A stretch of DNA of 64,000 bases from Primulina eburnea (Eukaryota > Streptophyta > Magnoliopsida > Lamiales > Gesneriaceae), in contig NC_133103.1 of the NCBI RefSeq assembly GCF_022965805.1, positions 31,621,635 to 31,685,634 of the forward strand, given 5' to 3'. Shown piece by piece: positions 21,952 to 32,430 of this stretch. The position numbers and the translations under genes are program-made. A model generated the notes under the pieces. That model saw only the letters and a list, made by a program, of their open reading frames with translations. It ran no database searches and was not told the origin of the DNA. Numbering within the stretch: position 1 is the first letter of the stretch; each line of letters begins with the position of its first letter.

Positions 21952-24138
21952 TGTAATGCCCAAGAATTGTAGAATTGATAAGACAAGATTATGAGATGTT
22001 ACATGGACAGAAAATTAGAGTTTTTGAGTACAAGAGAGACCGCACCCGCGCTTAGAACAGGAGTGCACCCGCGGTCATTAAAATGAAATTATGAAGGGAA
22101 GGCCGAAGCATCACCGCACTCGCGAGGCTAGAAGGACCGCACCCGCGGTGCAGCTACAGTAGGGTGACCGCACCCGCGGTACGAACAAGACCGCACCCAC
22201 GGTCGTCGAATTTCAGAAAAATGAAATTGGTGCCGAGAGCACAGCGCACCCGCGGTGCAAGCATGACTGCACCCGCGGTGCAACGTGCAGCTTGAAAAAT
22301 AAGCCACGTTTCCTGGTGTTGCATGCAGTATATATATGTAAGAATTACAAGTTTTTCCCTCAGAAAATTCAGAATAGGGTCGAAGATTTTGAGAGAAAAA
22401 TCCTTACGCCTTTCTAGATTTGCGATTGTGCAAGATCAGGCCGTTAGAATTTTAATCCGAACGCAGTATCGTATTCCTCTTGCTATGGGCTACACAAGGA
22501 CATAAGTTTTATTACGTTTTAAGATATTTTGAAAATACGATGTTGTCAGAAACGAATATGATTCCGATATGGTATTTCTACTACCGTAGGTATTGTAGAA
22601 TCGAAGTCAGATTGACGAATAGACTGCTTATACAATTGTTATGATTTTCGAAAGATATGGATTGAGATGTAATACCAGATTTGTATTGTTCGTGATTCAA
22701 GAATAGAGAGATGATTATTATTATGTGTTCTGGATAGATTATTCAGTATATCTATGAAATCAGATCGAAGAATTTATACCGTATGTCTGTGTTATGAATT
22801 TCAGCATCTCTTGAGTTGAATGTGATAGATATTGATATGCTAGAATTAGAATGGCGATGATATGGTATTGAGTATGAATTCTGGTATTATACATGTGATG
22901 TTCAGATTGACGGGGTTATTCAGATTGTATTGTTATGCCATCGAAAATCAGTTGATTTAGATTGATCAGACTTGATATTGATTGAGATTCATTGTTATAT
23001 CGTTGAAATTGATCAGATTGTATACCGATTTGAGTATTGATCAGAACAAGTCTGAATTGAGTTATATACTGATATTGTATTCATATGACTGTTATTGCCA
23101 GACGGGGTATGGACAGATTGGAATACCAAACTTCTTCTTCGTCAGACCAGGAAGACAAAGGTATAATTCATGTTTTGTTTGGGGAGATACAACTCAAATG
23201 AGATCTAATTTGAGTTTCCCAACCAAAATCACATACTAGAATGGTTATTTATATTATGATTTGTTTATAGAATTTGTATTCAAATCTTTTGAGATGTTTA
23301 TGCTTTGTTTATAGATTGATATGCATTGCATTTAAGATAGGAGAGTCTTGACAGAACATTCAGACTTCTAGACGTTCGGTGATATCGCAGCTTAGGGGAA
23401 GATCACCTCTCCTATTGTAGATGTCGATACAGATCAGACCGAATCTAGGAATAAGACGTACAGTCACCCCGATTGGGAGGGTAGGTGACAGCCATTGACG
23501 TCTTATTCACACCGGGATCCGTAGAGTTAGAATCGAGTCGAGTCAAGACAGGATTTGATTTGACTAGCATGTTTAGATAGATTGGTTCCTAGATCAGGGA
23601 ATCCATTGTTATTACTTGCATGCTTATTTTATTGTGAGTTTAGAGAATTTGGGAACCATTGTCATTGCATGCTTATCTGATTTAGTTTCACAGACCATGG
23701 AACCTATTGTTATTGATTTTATGCATGATAGTATGCTTTATGATTTATATGGCGTTCATGCATGTTTATCATGTTTTATACTGGGATATTTATATCTCAC
23801 CGGAGTATCCGGCTGTTGTCTTGTTTTTTATATGTGCATGACAACATGTGGGACAAGATCGGGGTCAAGAAGATGATGAGAGAAGACGAGTTTAGCGTGG
23901 TGATTCCGGACTTATTGTAGACTTGGTTTAATACTTGAAATTTAGTAGTTAAACCTTAGATTAGTTTGAGTGAGTAATGTACATTATTGTACTTTTATAC
24001 TGAGATGTATATTAGATTGATGCCATTACCTTCCGCACTTGTACTTTAAAAAGAAAAATTTTTATAACCTGTTATATTTTAATTGATAATTAAATCCCAA
24101 AGATGATTAAGAAAATGATTAGCGTCCGGGTCCCCACA
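21952..24138 (+). repeat. 3' LTR of D (2187 bp)
   Basis: Same length as the 5' LTR; array at 22042-22281, TGCATGCA at 22320-22327, TATA at 22329-22337. The donor-like GTAAGT of the 5' LTR reads ATAAGT here (22501-22506). Ends CCCCACA and is followed by TSD GAAAA (24139-24143). Confidence 0.95.
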
Positions 24139-24143
24139 GAAAA

Positions 24144-25801
24144 CCTATGACGTCTTTCTCCGAAATTTTTGCCAATGGCTCTGCCTCGACCCACTTCGTG
24201 AAATAATATATGGCAACTATGAGAAATTTTCTCTACCCCTTGGCTGGGGGGAAAGGTCCTACAAGGTCTATTCCCCACTGGACAAAGGGTAGGGGGCTTT
24301 CAAGTGGTTATAACAATGTCGCGGGTTGGTGATGGAAATTGGCGTGATCTTGGCAAGATCGACACCGCTTATTCCCCACTGAGAGTAACATCTTTTATAA
24401 AGCTCTCCTTCTATAACTGTGAATCGTGCAGCTCTTATCCTTAGCTTATGTGCAGCGCCGGGATCTCGAGGGAGATCGTCACGCATTAAATAGTTAACAA
24501 TCTCTTCTTTCCAGCTTGGTTCTTCTCCATCTACGCAAAAGATGTTGCAGCCGAGCTTCTCTGCCTCCTCTTTACTGATTGTCAAGAAAGTTATTGTTCT
24601 GTTGTCTATGTTAGTCCAGGAACTGGCTATCTTGGCCAGACGGTCTGCCACTTCATTATTTTCCCTGGGCACTTGTTTTTTCTCATAGCTCTCCAGTAGA
24701 GCGAGTAATTCGTTAACTTGGGTCACATATTGGTTCATTTTTTCCTCTTTCGCTTCGTAAGTTCCATTGAGTTGGTTCAAGACTAGCTGAGAATCACTGT
24801 GCACCACCAGACTTCTTGCTCCTGCCGACAGAGCCAACTTAATTCCTGCTACGAGTGCTTTATATTCGGCCTCATTATTTGACGTGGGGAGTTTACATTT
24901 GATGGAATACATCAATTTATAACCTTGAGGGCTTTCTAGCAAAACCCCGGATCCGCTCCCGTGCGAAGTTGAGGATCCATCGACATGGACCACCCAAGTC
25001 TTGATGGAGCATTCTGCCTCATTTGTGGTCATTTCAACAAGAAAATCTGCAAGAACTTGTGCTTTAATGGCTGGGCGAGGTTTAAACTCAAGTACGAATT
25101 CGCTCAGCTCAACGGCCCACTTAAACATTCGACCCGACGCCTCTGGAATAGATAGCGCTTGCTTTAGAGGGTGATTGGTGAGCACCACCACTTGGTGACA
25201 TAGCAAATATGGGCGCAATTTTCTTCCGGCAACTACTAAGGTAAGCGCTAATTTCTCAATGTTGGTATATCGGAGCTCAGCTCCATGTAAGGTCCGACTT
25301 ATATACTACACAGGTTTATGTTCTCTTTCTTCATTCACCACGAGCACAGTGCTAACTGCTTCAGGTGAGAATGCCAAATGAAGAATTAATGCGTCCCCAA
25401 ATCGAGGTTTTGCCAGGAGTGGCAGTGTGGATAAATACTTCTTTAAGTCTTCGAATGCTTGCTAACATTCTTCCGTCCACTTGAATCCTTTTCCTTGCCT
25501 TAAAACTTTGAAGAATGGCAGGCCTTTTGTCTGCAGATCTAGAGATGAAACGGTTCAAAGGAGTCATCCTTCCAGTTAATTCTTGTACTCCCTTGACGCT
25601 CCGCGGGGTAGTCATGCTTAAGATTGCTTTTATCTTTTCGGTGTTTGCCTCTATTCCTCTTTGTGAAACCATGAATCCAAGGAACTTTCCACCACGTACA
25701 CCAAAAGAACATTTTTCTGGATTTAGCTTCATGCGATACTTTCGTAATACTTCAAAGCATTCTTCCAGGTCCTCCACATGCTTGATTGCTCGGATACTTT
25801 T
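24144..25801 (-). pseudogene. E pol: RT end, RNase H, archaeal-type RNase H, integrase start
   Basis: Minus strand from the RT after its catalytic segment (KSIRAIKHVEDLEE, MKLNPEKCSFGV) through the RT-linked RNase H (YISRTLHGAELRYT, after a TAG at about 25307). A second RNase H of archaeal type follows: WVVHVDGSS, SNNEAEYKAL, VHSDSQLV and NEVADRLAK carry the four acidic residues. Next come the integrase zinc region and the first core block GIDLVGPFPP, with a stop just after it. The protein runs into the D insertion at 24143. The dual RNase H is diagnostic for the Tat lineage. Several stops make it inactive. The 5' part (RT fingers, protease, gag) is cut off by the F insertion at 25804. Confidence 0.9.
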
Positions 25802-25803
25802 TG

Positions 25804-25928
25804 TGTAACGCTCAAGGTCCACGTAAACCACATGCATGCAATTATTAAATTATTTGTTGTTTTAATTAATTATTGTAATTGCATGAATTAATTATGTTGT
25901 GCATACTTGCATGTTTAAAATATATTTT
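25804..25928 (+). repeat. F-type LTR 5' fragment
   Basis: Begins TGTAACG and follows the first part of the F LTR at 42395 (ACATGC, AAATTATTAAATT, GCATTAATTAATTATGT-like blocks, TTTAAAATATATTTTT), with a small deletion near the start. It stops where a Cassandra-like LTR begins. It interrupts the RT of E. Confidence 0.75.
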
Positions 25929-26325
25929 TGTGAGGCCCGAGGCCGAAGAGGGCGGGGGGGTGATCGCCGGTGCCATCAGTTGCACGGACAATGAGCGGCT
26001 CCTGGCAGGCTTCTAGGTGGAGGGAACATGAATGTACCGAACCACACGGGAATGAGAGGGATTCCGAGACTGTTCAATGTAATAGACCGTACAGTTGAAG
26101 AGGCTTAAAATATTTGATTGGTGCTACTCATATCACGAAGGTGCATCTTCTTTTCGGTAGCTCATCACATAAGAACTTCAAAGTTAAGCGTGCTTGACTT
26201 GGGGCAATTTTGGGATGGTGGACCTCTTGGGAAGTTTCCCAAGGTGCGTGTGAGTGAGGACATAAGCACGCTGGAAAGACTCGTCTTGATACAGTGAGGA
26301 CAGTCGTCGAATCTGAGGCGTTACA
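25929..26325 (+). mobile_element. Cassandra-like LTR with 5S rRNA-derived domain (copy 1)
   Basis: A 397-bp unit from TGTGAGGCCC to GGCGTTACA, followed at once by an iMet PBS. It contains a 5S rRNA-like segment (about 26128-26250): AAAGTTAAGCGTGCTTG and a diverged GGATGGTGGACCTC / TTGGGAAG. Cassandra TRIM elements are known to carry a 5S-derived RNA polymerase III promoter in their LTRs. The same left end occurs in a different context at 45914, which supports the boundary. No second LTR is found here, because A2 interrupts the following sequence. Confidence 0.75.
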
Positions 26326-26387
26326 GTTGGTATCAGAGCAAAGGTCCTGTAAAGGGTTGTGCCACCATCGGTGTCGGGAAGCTCACT
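26326..26387 (+). other. PBS and start of internal region after copy 1
   Basis: TGGTATCAGAGC at 26328-26339 (tRNA-iMet), then about 48 bp without ORF up to the A2 target site. Confidence 0.7.
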
Positions 26388-26392
26388 CGTCA
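26388..26392. repeat. TSD of A2 (left, CGTCA)
   Basis: CGTCA before TGTGACACC; the matching copy follows the right LTR at 41283-41287. Confidence 0.95.
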
Positions 26393-28009
26393 TGTGACAC
26401 CCTGACCCGTAACGATAAAAATACAGCGGAATTTTAAAATTTTCTTTCAAATGGAAGGAGTTTCAAAATACATTTCATAAAATGTTTACAAAATAAATAC
26501 ATGATCATTCAAATGATATACAAAATGCAAAACAATCATTCCTATGATCATGTCCCAAATGATAACAAAAACATCATCCTTCCAATCTTCGTATGCATAT
26601 GACCTCTGACCACAGTCAACGTCCTGGTCTGTCGCTCTTAACTGCATCACATGAAAATAACTGAAATGAGTATAAAAAAACTCAGCAAGTGGAACTCTAC
26701 ATAGCAATGATACATAGTATACTCTGTAAAACATGACTTGAAATCATAAATACCATCAACTCTGAAACATGAATACTGTAGCAATAACTGTAGCAATAAC
26801 ATAGCAATAGATAGCAATACGATGGTATTTCTCTTTTCTCTGGTTGGATTGATATCAACAGTATCTCTGACTGTAGTTGCAAATATCCCATCGATATAAA
26901 TCGATAACTGTGAGGGATAAAAGCCTATGGTTGTTGATCAACTAATTGCATGCAATGCTCTGACTATGATTCAATCAATCCAATAAAACATTTGAATCCT
27001 CAATAGCATTTAAACAATCACTTTGGAAATTATATCTTTTCTCTTGTATTCCCTTTTTCAATAAATGAGACATACAATGCCTCCAATAGATAATCAATGG
27101 AATCAATACATAACAATGGATCAATTGAAGGGAATAACACTTTGAAACCTTTGAAATACAATACATATAACATCATGTGAGTAAAGGGATGAAATTCCAC
27201 TTACAAACCAATAGAACACCTCCAAACTATACTCTTGGTACACCACCTACAACAATAATCCATAAATAATACCAAAATCAACTCTATATCCAAAAATACA
27301 AGTCAAATAATCCATTAAACCAACCAATACATCAACCTATAGCATCTCATTACCAAAAACCATGATAGAACTCAACCAAAAACTTACCTAAGCTTCCTCT
27401 CACCACGTAGAAGCTTGATCTCAACTCGGAAATCCTACTAGATCCAAGAATCAAAGGTAGGAAATGAATGAAATGGTAGAAAACCCTAAGAAAATGAGAG
27501 GAAATCGAGAATGGAGGAAAAGGAAAGGTAGAAATGAAGCCAACCACTCCAAAAAGCAACTAAATATCTCGCCCATACCTCCACCGCGGGTGCGCTGCCA
27601 CAAGCACCGCGGGTGCGCTAAGCTCACGGCAATCCAAACAATTCCCTGAACTCGATGACCGCGGGTGCGGTCCTGCAATTACCGCGGGTGCGGTCTCACC
27701 GCGGGTGCGGTGCTTGCACTGCCTCGGGTGCGGTGATGCCACGGCCTCCCAAATCCAAAATCATGAACAGTAAACCGCGGGGGCACTCCTCTAAGAGCGC
27801 GGGTGCACTCTTGCTACGGCAATGAACAAAACCAATGCAACTAAAATCGATTCGAAACTCTGAAACAATCAACCAACAACAACTAACGCCTCAAGAACAA
27901 TAATAACCAATAATACTATGGTCCAAAACACAACTCTAAACATCTAATCACATAACCCAAATAACAAACGAAACTTAAATCGTACCGTACACCGGGCTCG
28001 GCTATTACA
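26393..28009 (-). repeat. 3' LTR of A2 (1617 bp)
   Basis: Type I array at 27583-27812. Two extra array segments (17 bp and 22 bp) account for the full 39-bp length difference from the 5' LTR. GTAAGT donor-like site on the minus strand at 27387-27382. Confidence 0.95.
27583..27812 (-). repeat. Type I dyad array in A2 3' LTR
   Basis: About eight ACCGCACCCGCGGT-related units on the minus strand, more than in the 5' LTR (40893-41082). The extra units sit in the middle and at the U3-proximal end. Confidence 0.9.
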
Positions 28010-28045
28010 ATCTCCCCTCCTTAGAGGAATTTCGTCCGCGAAATT
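28010..28045 (-). promoter_or_regulatory. A2 PPT and 3' hairpin
   Basis: Minus strand: hairpin AATTTCG-CGGA-CGAAATT (28028-28045), then AAGGAGGGGAGATTG against the LTR start. Confidence 0.85.
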
Positions 28046-28049
28046 GACG

Positions 28050-31000
28050 TCACTGCACGAACAACTCAGGATACTTCTCTCTCATCTCATCCTCTGGTTC
28101 CCACGTAGCCTCTTTGATCAAATGGTTCCTCCAAAGGACTTTAACAATGCCGATCTCTTTGTTCCTCAAAACTCTAACTGTGCGATCCAGAATCTGAATC
28201 GGAATCTCTTGGTACGTCAAACTCGGCGTCAAGTCCAATGGTTCGTGGTGAAGAACATGGGAAGGATTCGTAACATACTTCCTGAGCATCGATACATGAA
28301 ACACATTGTGAACTCTGTCAAGATCTGGCGGTAGGGCTAATCTGTAGGCTCTGTCACCAACTCTGTCCAAGATCTCAAAAGGGCCAATAAACCTCGGGCT
28401 CAACTTGCCCTTCTTGCCAAATCTCATCACACCCTTGAGAGGTGCTATCTTCAAGAACACGTGATCGCCAACCTCGAACTGCAACTGCCTACGCCGAACA
28501 TCTGCATAGCTCTTCTGTCTCGACTGAGCAGTCTTCATTCTCTCACGGCTAACAGCAACAACATCGGCAGTCTGCTGGACCAACTCGGGACCCAACATCT
28601 TCCTCTCTCCAACCTCATCCCAATACAAAGGAGATCTGCACTTCCTGCCATAAAGTGCCTCATACGGTGCCATCCCAATCGTCGCCTGGTAGCTATTGTT
28701 GTACGTGAACTCCACAAGTGGCAATTTAGAATCCCAGCTACCAGAATAATCAATAGTACAAGCTCTGAGCATATCCTCAAGAATCTGAATGACTCTCTCT
28801 GACTGACCGTCGCTCTGAGGGTGATAAGCTGTACTGAACGCTAACCGTGATCCCATAGCTCTGTGCAGACTCTTCCAAAACTCGGAGGTAAATCTATGGT
28901 CACGATCAGACACGATCGACACAGGGACACCATGAAGTCTAACAATCTCTGCAATATAATCCTCGGCATACTGATTCATGGAGTACGTCGTCTTGACTGG
29001 GAGAAAGTGCGCTGACTTGGTCAACCGATCAACAATGACCCAAATGGAATTATAACCTTTCTGCACTCTGGGAAGACCAGTCACGAAATCCATCGTAATG
29101 TGCTCCCACTTCCACTGAGGAATCGGCAAAGATAGCAATGTCCCAGCAGGTCTCTGATGCTCAATCTTCACCTGCTGACAAGTAAGGCACTGAGAAATAA
29201 ACAAAGCAGTATCTTTCTTCATACCTGGCCACCAGTAGAGTCGACGAAGATCCTGATACATCTTCGTACTGCCTGGATGAATCGAATATGGCGCGGTATG
29301 AGCCTCTGTCAGAATGTCTCGTCGAATATCATCGCCAATAGGAACACAAATACGGCCTCTGAAAGTCACCAAACCCTCACCATTCGAACCAAACTCTGAG
29401 TTACCCCTCTCTTCAGCTCTAGCTCTCAACTCTGACAACTGCAAATCAGTCGCCTGCTCTCTATGGATCCTGTCCGTCAAAGTAGTCCGAATGACCAACG
29501 CTGAAAGGCGAGCAATGGCTCCCAGAACTACCAAAGAAATATCCTCTCGCTGCAAATCCATCAACAATGGCCTCAGAATCAAAGAACTCAAAGAAGCACT
29601 CGATTTGCGACTCAACGCATCTGCCACAACGTTCGCCTTCCCTGGGTGGTAACTGATAGTCACATCATAATCTTTGACAAGCTCTAACCACCTCCTCTGT
29701 CGCATATTGAGCTCTTTCTGAGAGAACAGATACTTCAAACTCTTGTGGTCTGTGAAGATCTCACACTTTTCGCCATACAAGTAATGTCTCCAAATCTTCA
29801 GGGCGAAAACCACAGCTGCTAGCTCCAAATCGTGCGTCGGATAATTCCTCTCGTAATCCTTCAACTGGCAAGAAGCATAGGCAATGACCTTACCTCGCTG
29901 CATCAGCACTGCACCAAGGCCTCTCTTCGACGCATCGGTATAGACAACAAAATCCTCAGAACCACTGGGCAATGAAAGAACAGGAGCTGTCGTCAATCTA
30001 TCCTTCAGCTCTTGGAATGCACTCTGGCAATCGATGGACCACTCGAACTTCACAGTCTTCCTCGTCAGATTGGACAATGTCAGGGCAATCTTGGAAAAAT
30101 CTGAAATGAAACGACGATAATAACCCGCCAAACCAAGGAAACTGGGTACCTCTGAAACAGTAGTAGGAATAGGCCAATTCTGAATCGCCTCTATCTTCAA
30201 TGGATCAACAGCAATGCCATCCTTCGAAACAACATGGCCTAGAAAAGAAATCTGATCCAGCCAAAACTCACACTTCTTCAGCTTGGCAAACAGCCTCTTC
30301 TCTCGCAACAACTGAAGAACCACTCTGAGATGCTCTGCATGAAGCTCTCTGGTCTTGGAATAGATCAAGATATCGTCGATAAAGACAATGACGAAGCTAT
30401 CCAGATAAGGCTTGAACACACGGTTCATCAGATCCATAAAGACTGAAGGAGCATTGGTCAGACCAAAAGACATAACCATAAACTCATAGTGACCGTACCT
30501 GGTGCGGAACGCTGTCTTAGGGATATCGGACTCCCTAACCTTCAACTGATAGTAGCCAGACCGAAGATCAATCTTCGAAAAGACAGTGGCACCATGGAGC
30601 TGGTCAAATAGGTCGTCAATCCGTGGCAACGGATACTTGTTCTGGACAGTCACTTTGTTGAGCTCTCTGTAGTCGATACACAGACGCAAAGAACCATCCT
30701 TCTTCTTGACAAAAAGGACCGGAGCTCCCCAAGGCGAAGAACTCGGTCGAATGAAAACCTTGTCCACTAGATCCTGCAATTGCGCCTTCAACTCCTTCAT
30801 CTCGGTAGGGGCCATCCTGTACGGAGCCTTAGAAATAGGAACCGTACCTGGAGCTAAATCGATCGAAAACTCAACATCCCTATCCGGCGGCAAACCCGGA
30901 ACATCATCCTCAAACACATCAGCAAATTCCCTCACAACATCGATATCATCAATATTCAACTTAATCAGTCTATCCACATCCACAATAGAAGCCATAAACA

Positions 31001-31070
31001 CATCACAACCTCTACACATCAACTTCTCAGCCTCAAGACAAGAAATAAAAGGAAGGACCAGCGAAGTACC
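28050..31070 (-). pseudogene. A2 pol: RT, RNase H, integrase, chromodomain tail (3' part of gag-pol)
   Basis: An open minus-strand frame of about 1,006 codons from the N junction (GTSLVLPF) to the end PELFVQ (stop 28052-28050). In order: pre-RT linker with [14 protein letters not shown] with [10 protein letters not shown] and FIDDILIYS; RNase H with [13 protein letters not shown]; integrase zinc region ([10 protein letters not shown] to CLTCQQ); core with DFVTGLP, VSDRD and [13 protein letters not shown]; then a [19 protein letters not shown] segment and a chromodomain-like tail. No internal stop or shift is seen. The 5' part of the same ORF is at 38170-39567. Integrase inserts the cDNA, and the chromodomain usually guides it to heterochromatin. 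Confidence 0.95.
31066..31070. repeat. TSD of N (left, GTACC)
   Basis: GTACC before TGTAGTGACC; the second copy is at 38165-38169. Confidence 0.97.
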
Positions 31071-32291
31071 TGTAGTGACCCGTTCCAGAATCACCTACTA
31101 ATCAGATCTTAAGCATGAGAAATTTAACATTTAAAACTGAATCAGGTAAACAGCGGAAAAACAGTAATACAACCCAATCGAATCTGTAAGTACAAAATAC
31201 TTAAACAACCAGATCGAACTAAATTCCAAGAACAAATACCAACAACTACAAGTCAACCTCTGCCAGCTCCCTGTCCACTCCCTCCTGGACCGTCCAACCT
31301 GAGACCTGCCCCATCGAATAGGGTGTTCAAAACAGAGATAAACCGAGGACGTGAGCATAAAACACTCAGCACCGAAAGCATGAGTATACAAGACTATGAC
31401 ATGCATGTATGCAAAATGTACTGGATACCAGGATCTGGGTATAACGAAATACTGCTCAGGTAAATGACGTCAAGGTATGTAGCACTCTGCGCCGTCGCAC
31501 CAGGAGGTGGCTCCCATACCAAAATAAACCTGTGGATATACCGGTGACCTGACCACCGTCGGCCAACGGGGTCCAACCATCCACAACAAACGAGGGCTGA
31601 GCACCCTCTCAACAGGCTATCTCAAAGATAATCAGGCCCAACATGATTATGCAAATGCCGCATAATAAACCATGCATCATATGACAGATAATAATGCAAC
31701 ATATAAACATGCAACACATAGTAAAGTATACTCAATCCTGCTATCTCGGATAGTACTTTCGTACCTCAAACCAGTAGATCCTAGCAATCAGCCCTAGAAT
31801 CAAGCCTACGTCCGTAGTCAGCCCACTGATGCCGCTAGCTCCCAACTAGAGCACAGCTCCGCTACAAAACCAGTAGCTCCCCGCTAGTGCCTGAACCTCG
31901 GGAAAAGACTAGAAACCCATCAGAAACGACTAAAACGCTCTGGAACACTCGGAATTGGCGAGTAAAAAGTGAAGCCTCGTGCCTCTATTAATAGACAACG
32001 ATCGGTAGATCCGATCCACTTCGGAAGATCCGATCCGGTACACTTCGGACCTTCCGAACCCTGATCGGACGATCCGAACCCTGCATGTCTTCCACGTGTC
32101 CAGCCACCTGTCTCGGACGATCCGAACCCTGATCGGACGATCCGAACCCTGCATGTCTTCTACGTGTCCAGCCACCTGTCTCGGACGATCCGAACCCTGA
32201 TCGGACGATCCGAACCCGGTTCGGTCCTTCCGATCCCACCGAAATATAATTAATCCAATAATTAACTCAAATTAGGCATCGGGATACTACA
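31071..32291 (-). repeat. 3' LTR of N (1221 bp)
   Basis: Plus-strand ends TGTAGTGACC and GATACTACA. It holds a type III dyad array at 32010-32240 and, downstream on the minus strand, CTATTAATAG (about 31979-31988) as a possible TATA box. Confidence 0.97.
32010..32240 (-). repeat. Type III dyad array (TCGGATCGTCCGA) in N LTR
   Basis: Five TCGGA-TCG-TCCGA units (minus strand) and three diverged ones. Pairs lie within a 68-bp tandem period (for example 32101 to 32169), whose spacer holds a CACGTG G-box. The other LTR has the same array at 37883-38113. Confidence 0.9.
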
Positions 32292-32327
32292 TTCTCCCCC
32301 CCTAAAAAGGATTTCGTCCGCGAAATC
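32292..32327 (-). promoter_or_regulatory. N PPT and 3' hairpin
   Basis: Minus strand: hairpin GATTTCG-CGGA-CGAAATC (32310-32327), then AGGGGGGGGAGAA ending at the LTR start. Confidence 0.85.
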
Positions 32328-32430
32328 GTGTCTGAAGAATGACAATTCTGAACAACAATACATTCAACTTAAGAATGAATTACAACTGAAAGTACAACTG
32401 AAATTACAATCATAACTGAAAATACTACAA

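Larger units (their letters stand above)
15730..24138 (+). mobile_element. Element D: non-autonomous gag-bearing LTR retrotransposon, complete
   Basis: An 8409-bp plus-strand element with two 2187-bp LTRs, TSD GAAAA, iMet PBS, gag, about 2.8 kb of decayed pol and a PPT. LTRs differ at about 45 positions by eye (about 2%). That is far less than the decay of its pol relative to H, so D must have moved after pol was lost. It is inserted in the integrase of E. Confidence 0.95.
13448..25803 (-). mobile_element. Element E: Tat-lineage Ty3/gypsy element, partial, oldest layer
   Basis: Minus-strand pol pieces (RT end, RNase H, a second archaeal-type RNase H, integrase) are followed downstream by a gene on the opposite strand. 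This layout is known for the Tat lineage (Retand, Grande types). No LTR of E is in view. C1 interrupts it on the left (13447), D in the integrase (15730-24138), and an F LTR fragment in the RT (25804). Confidence 0.85.
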
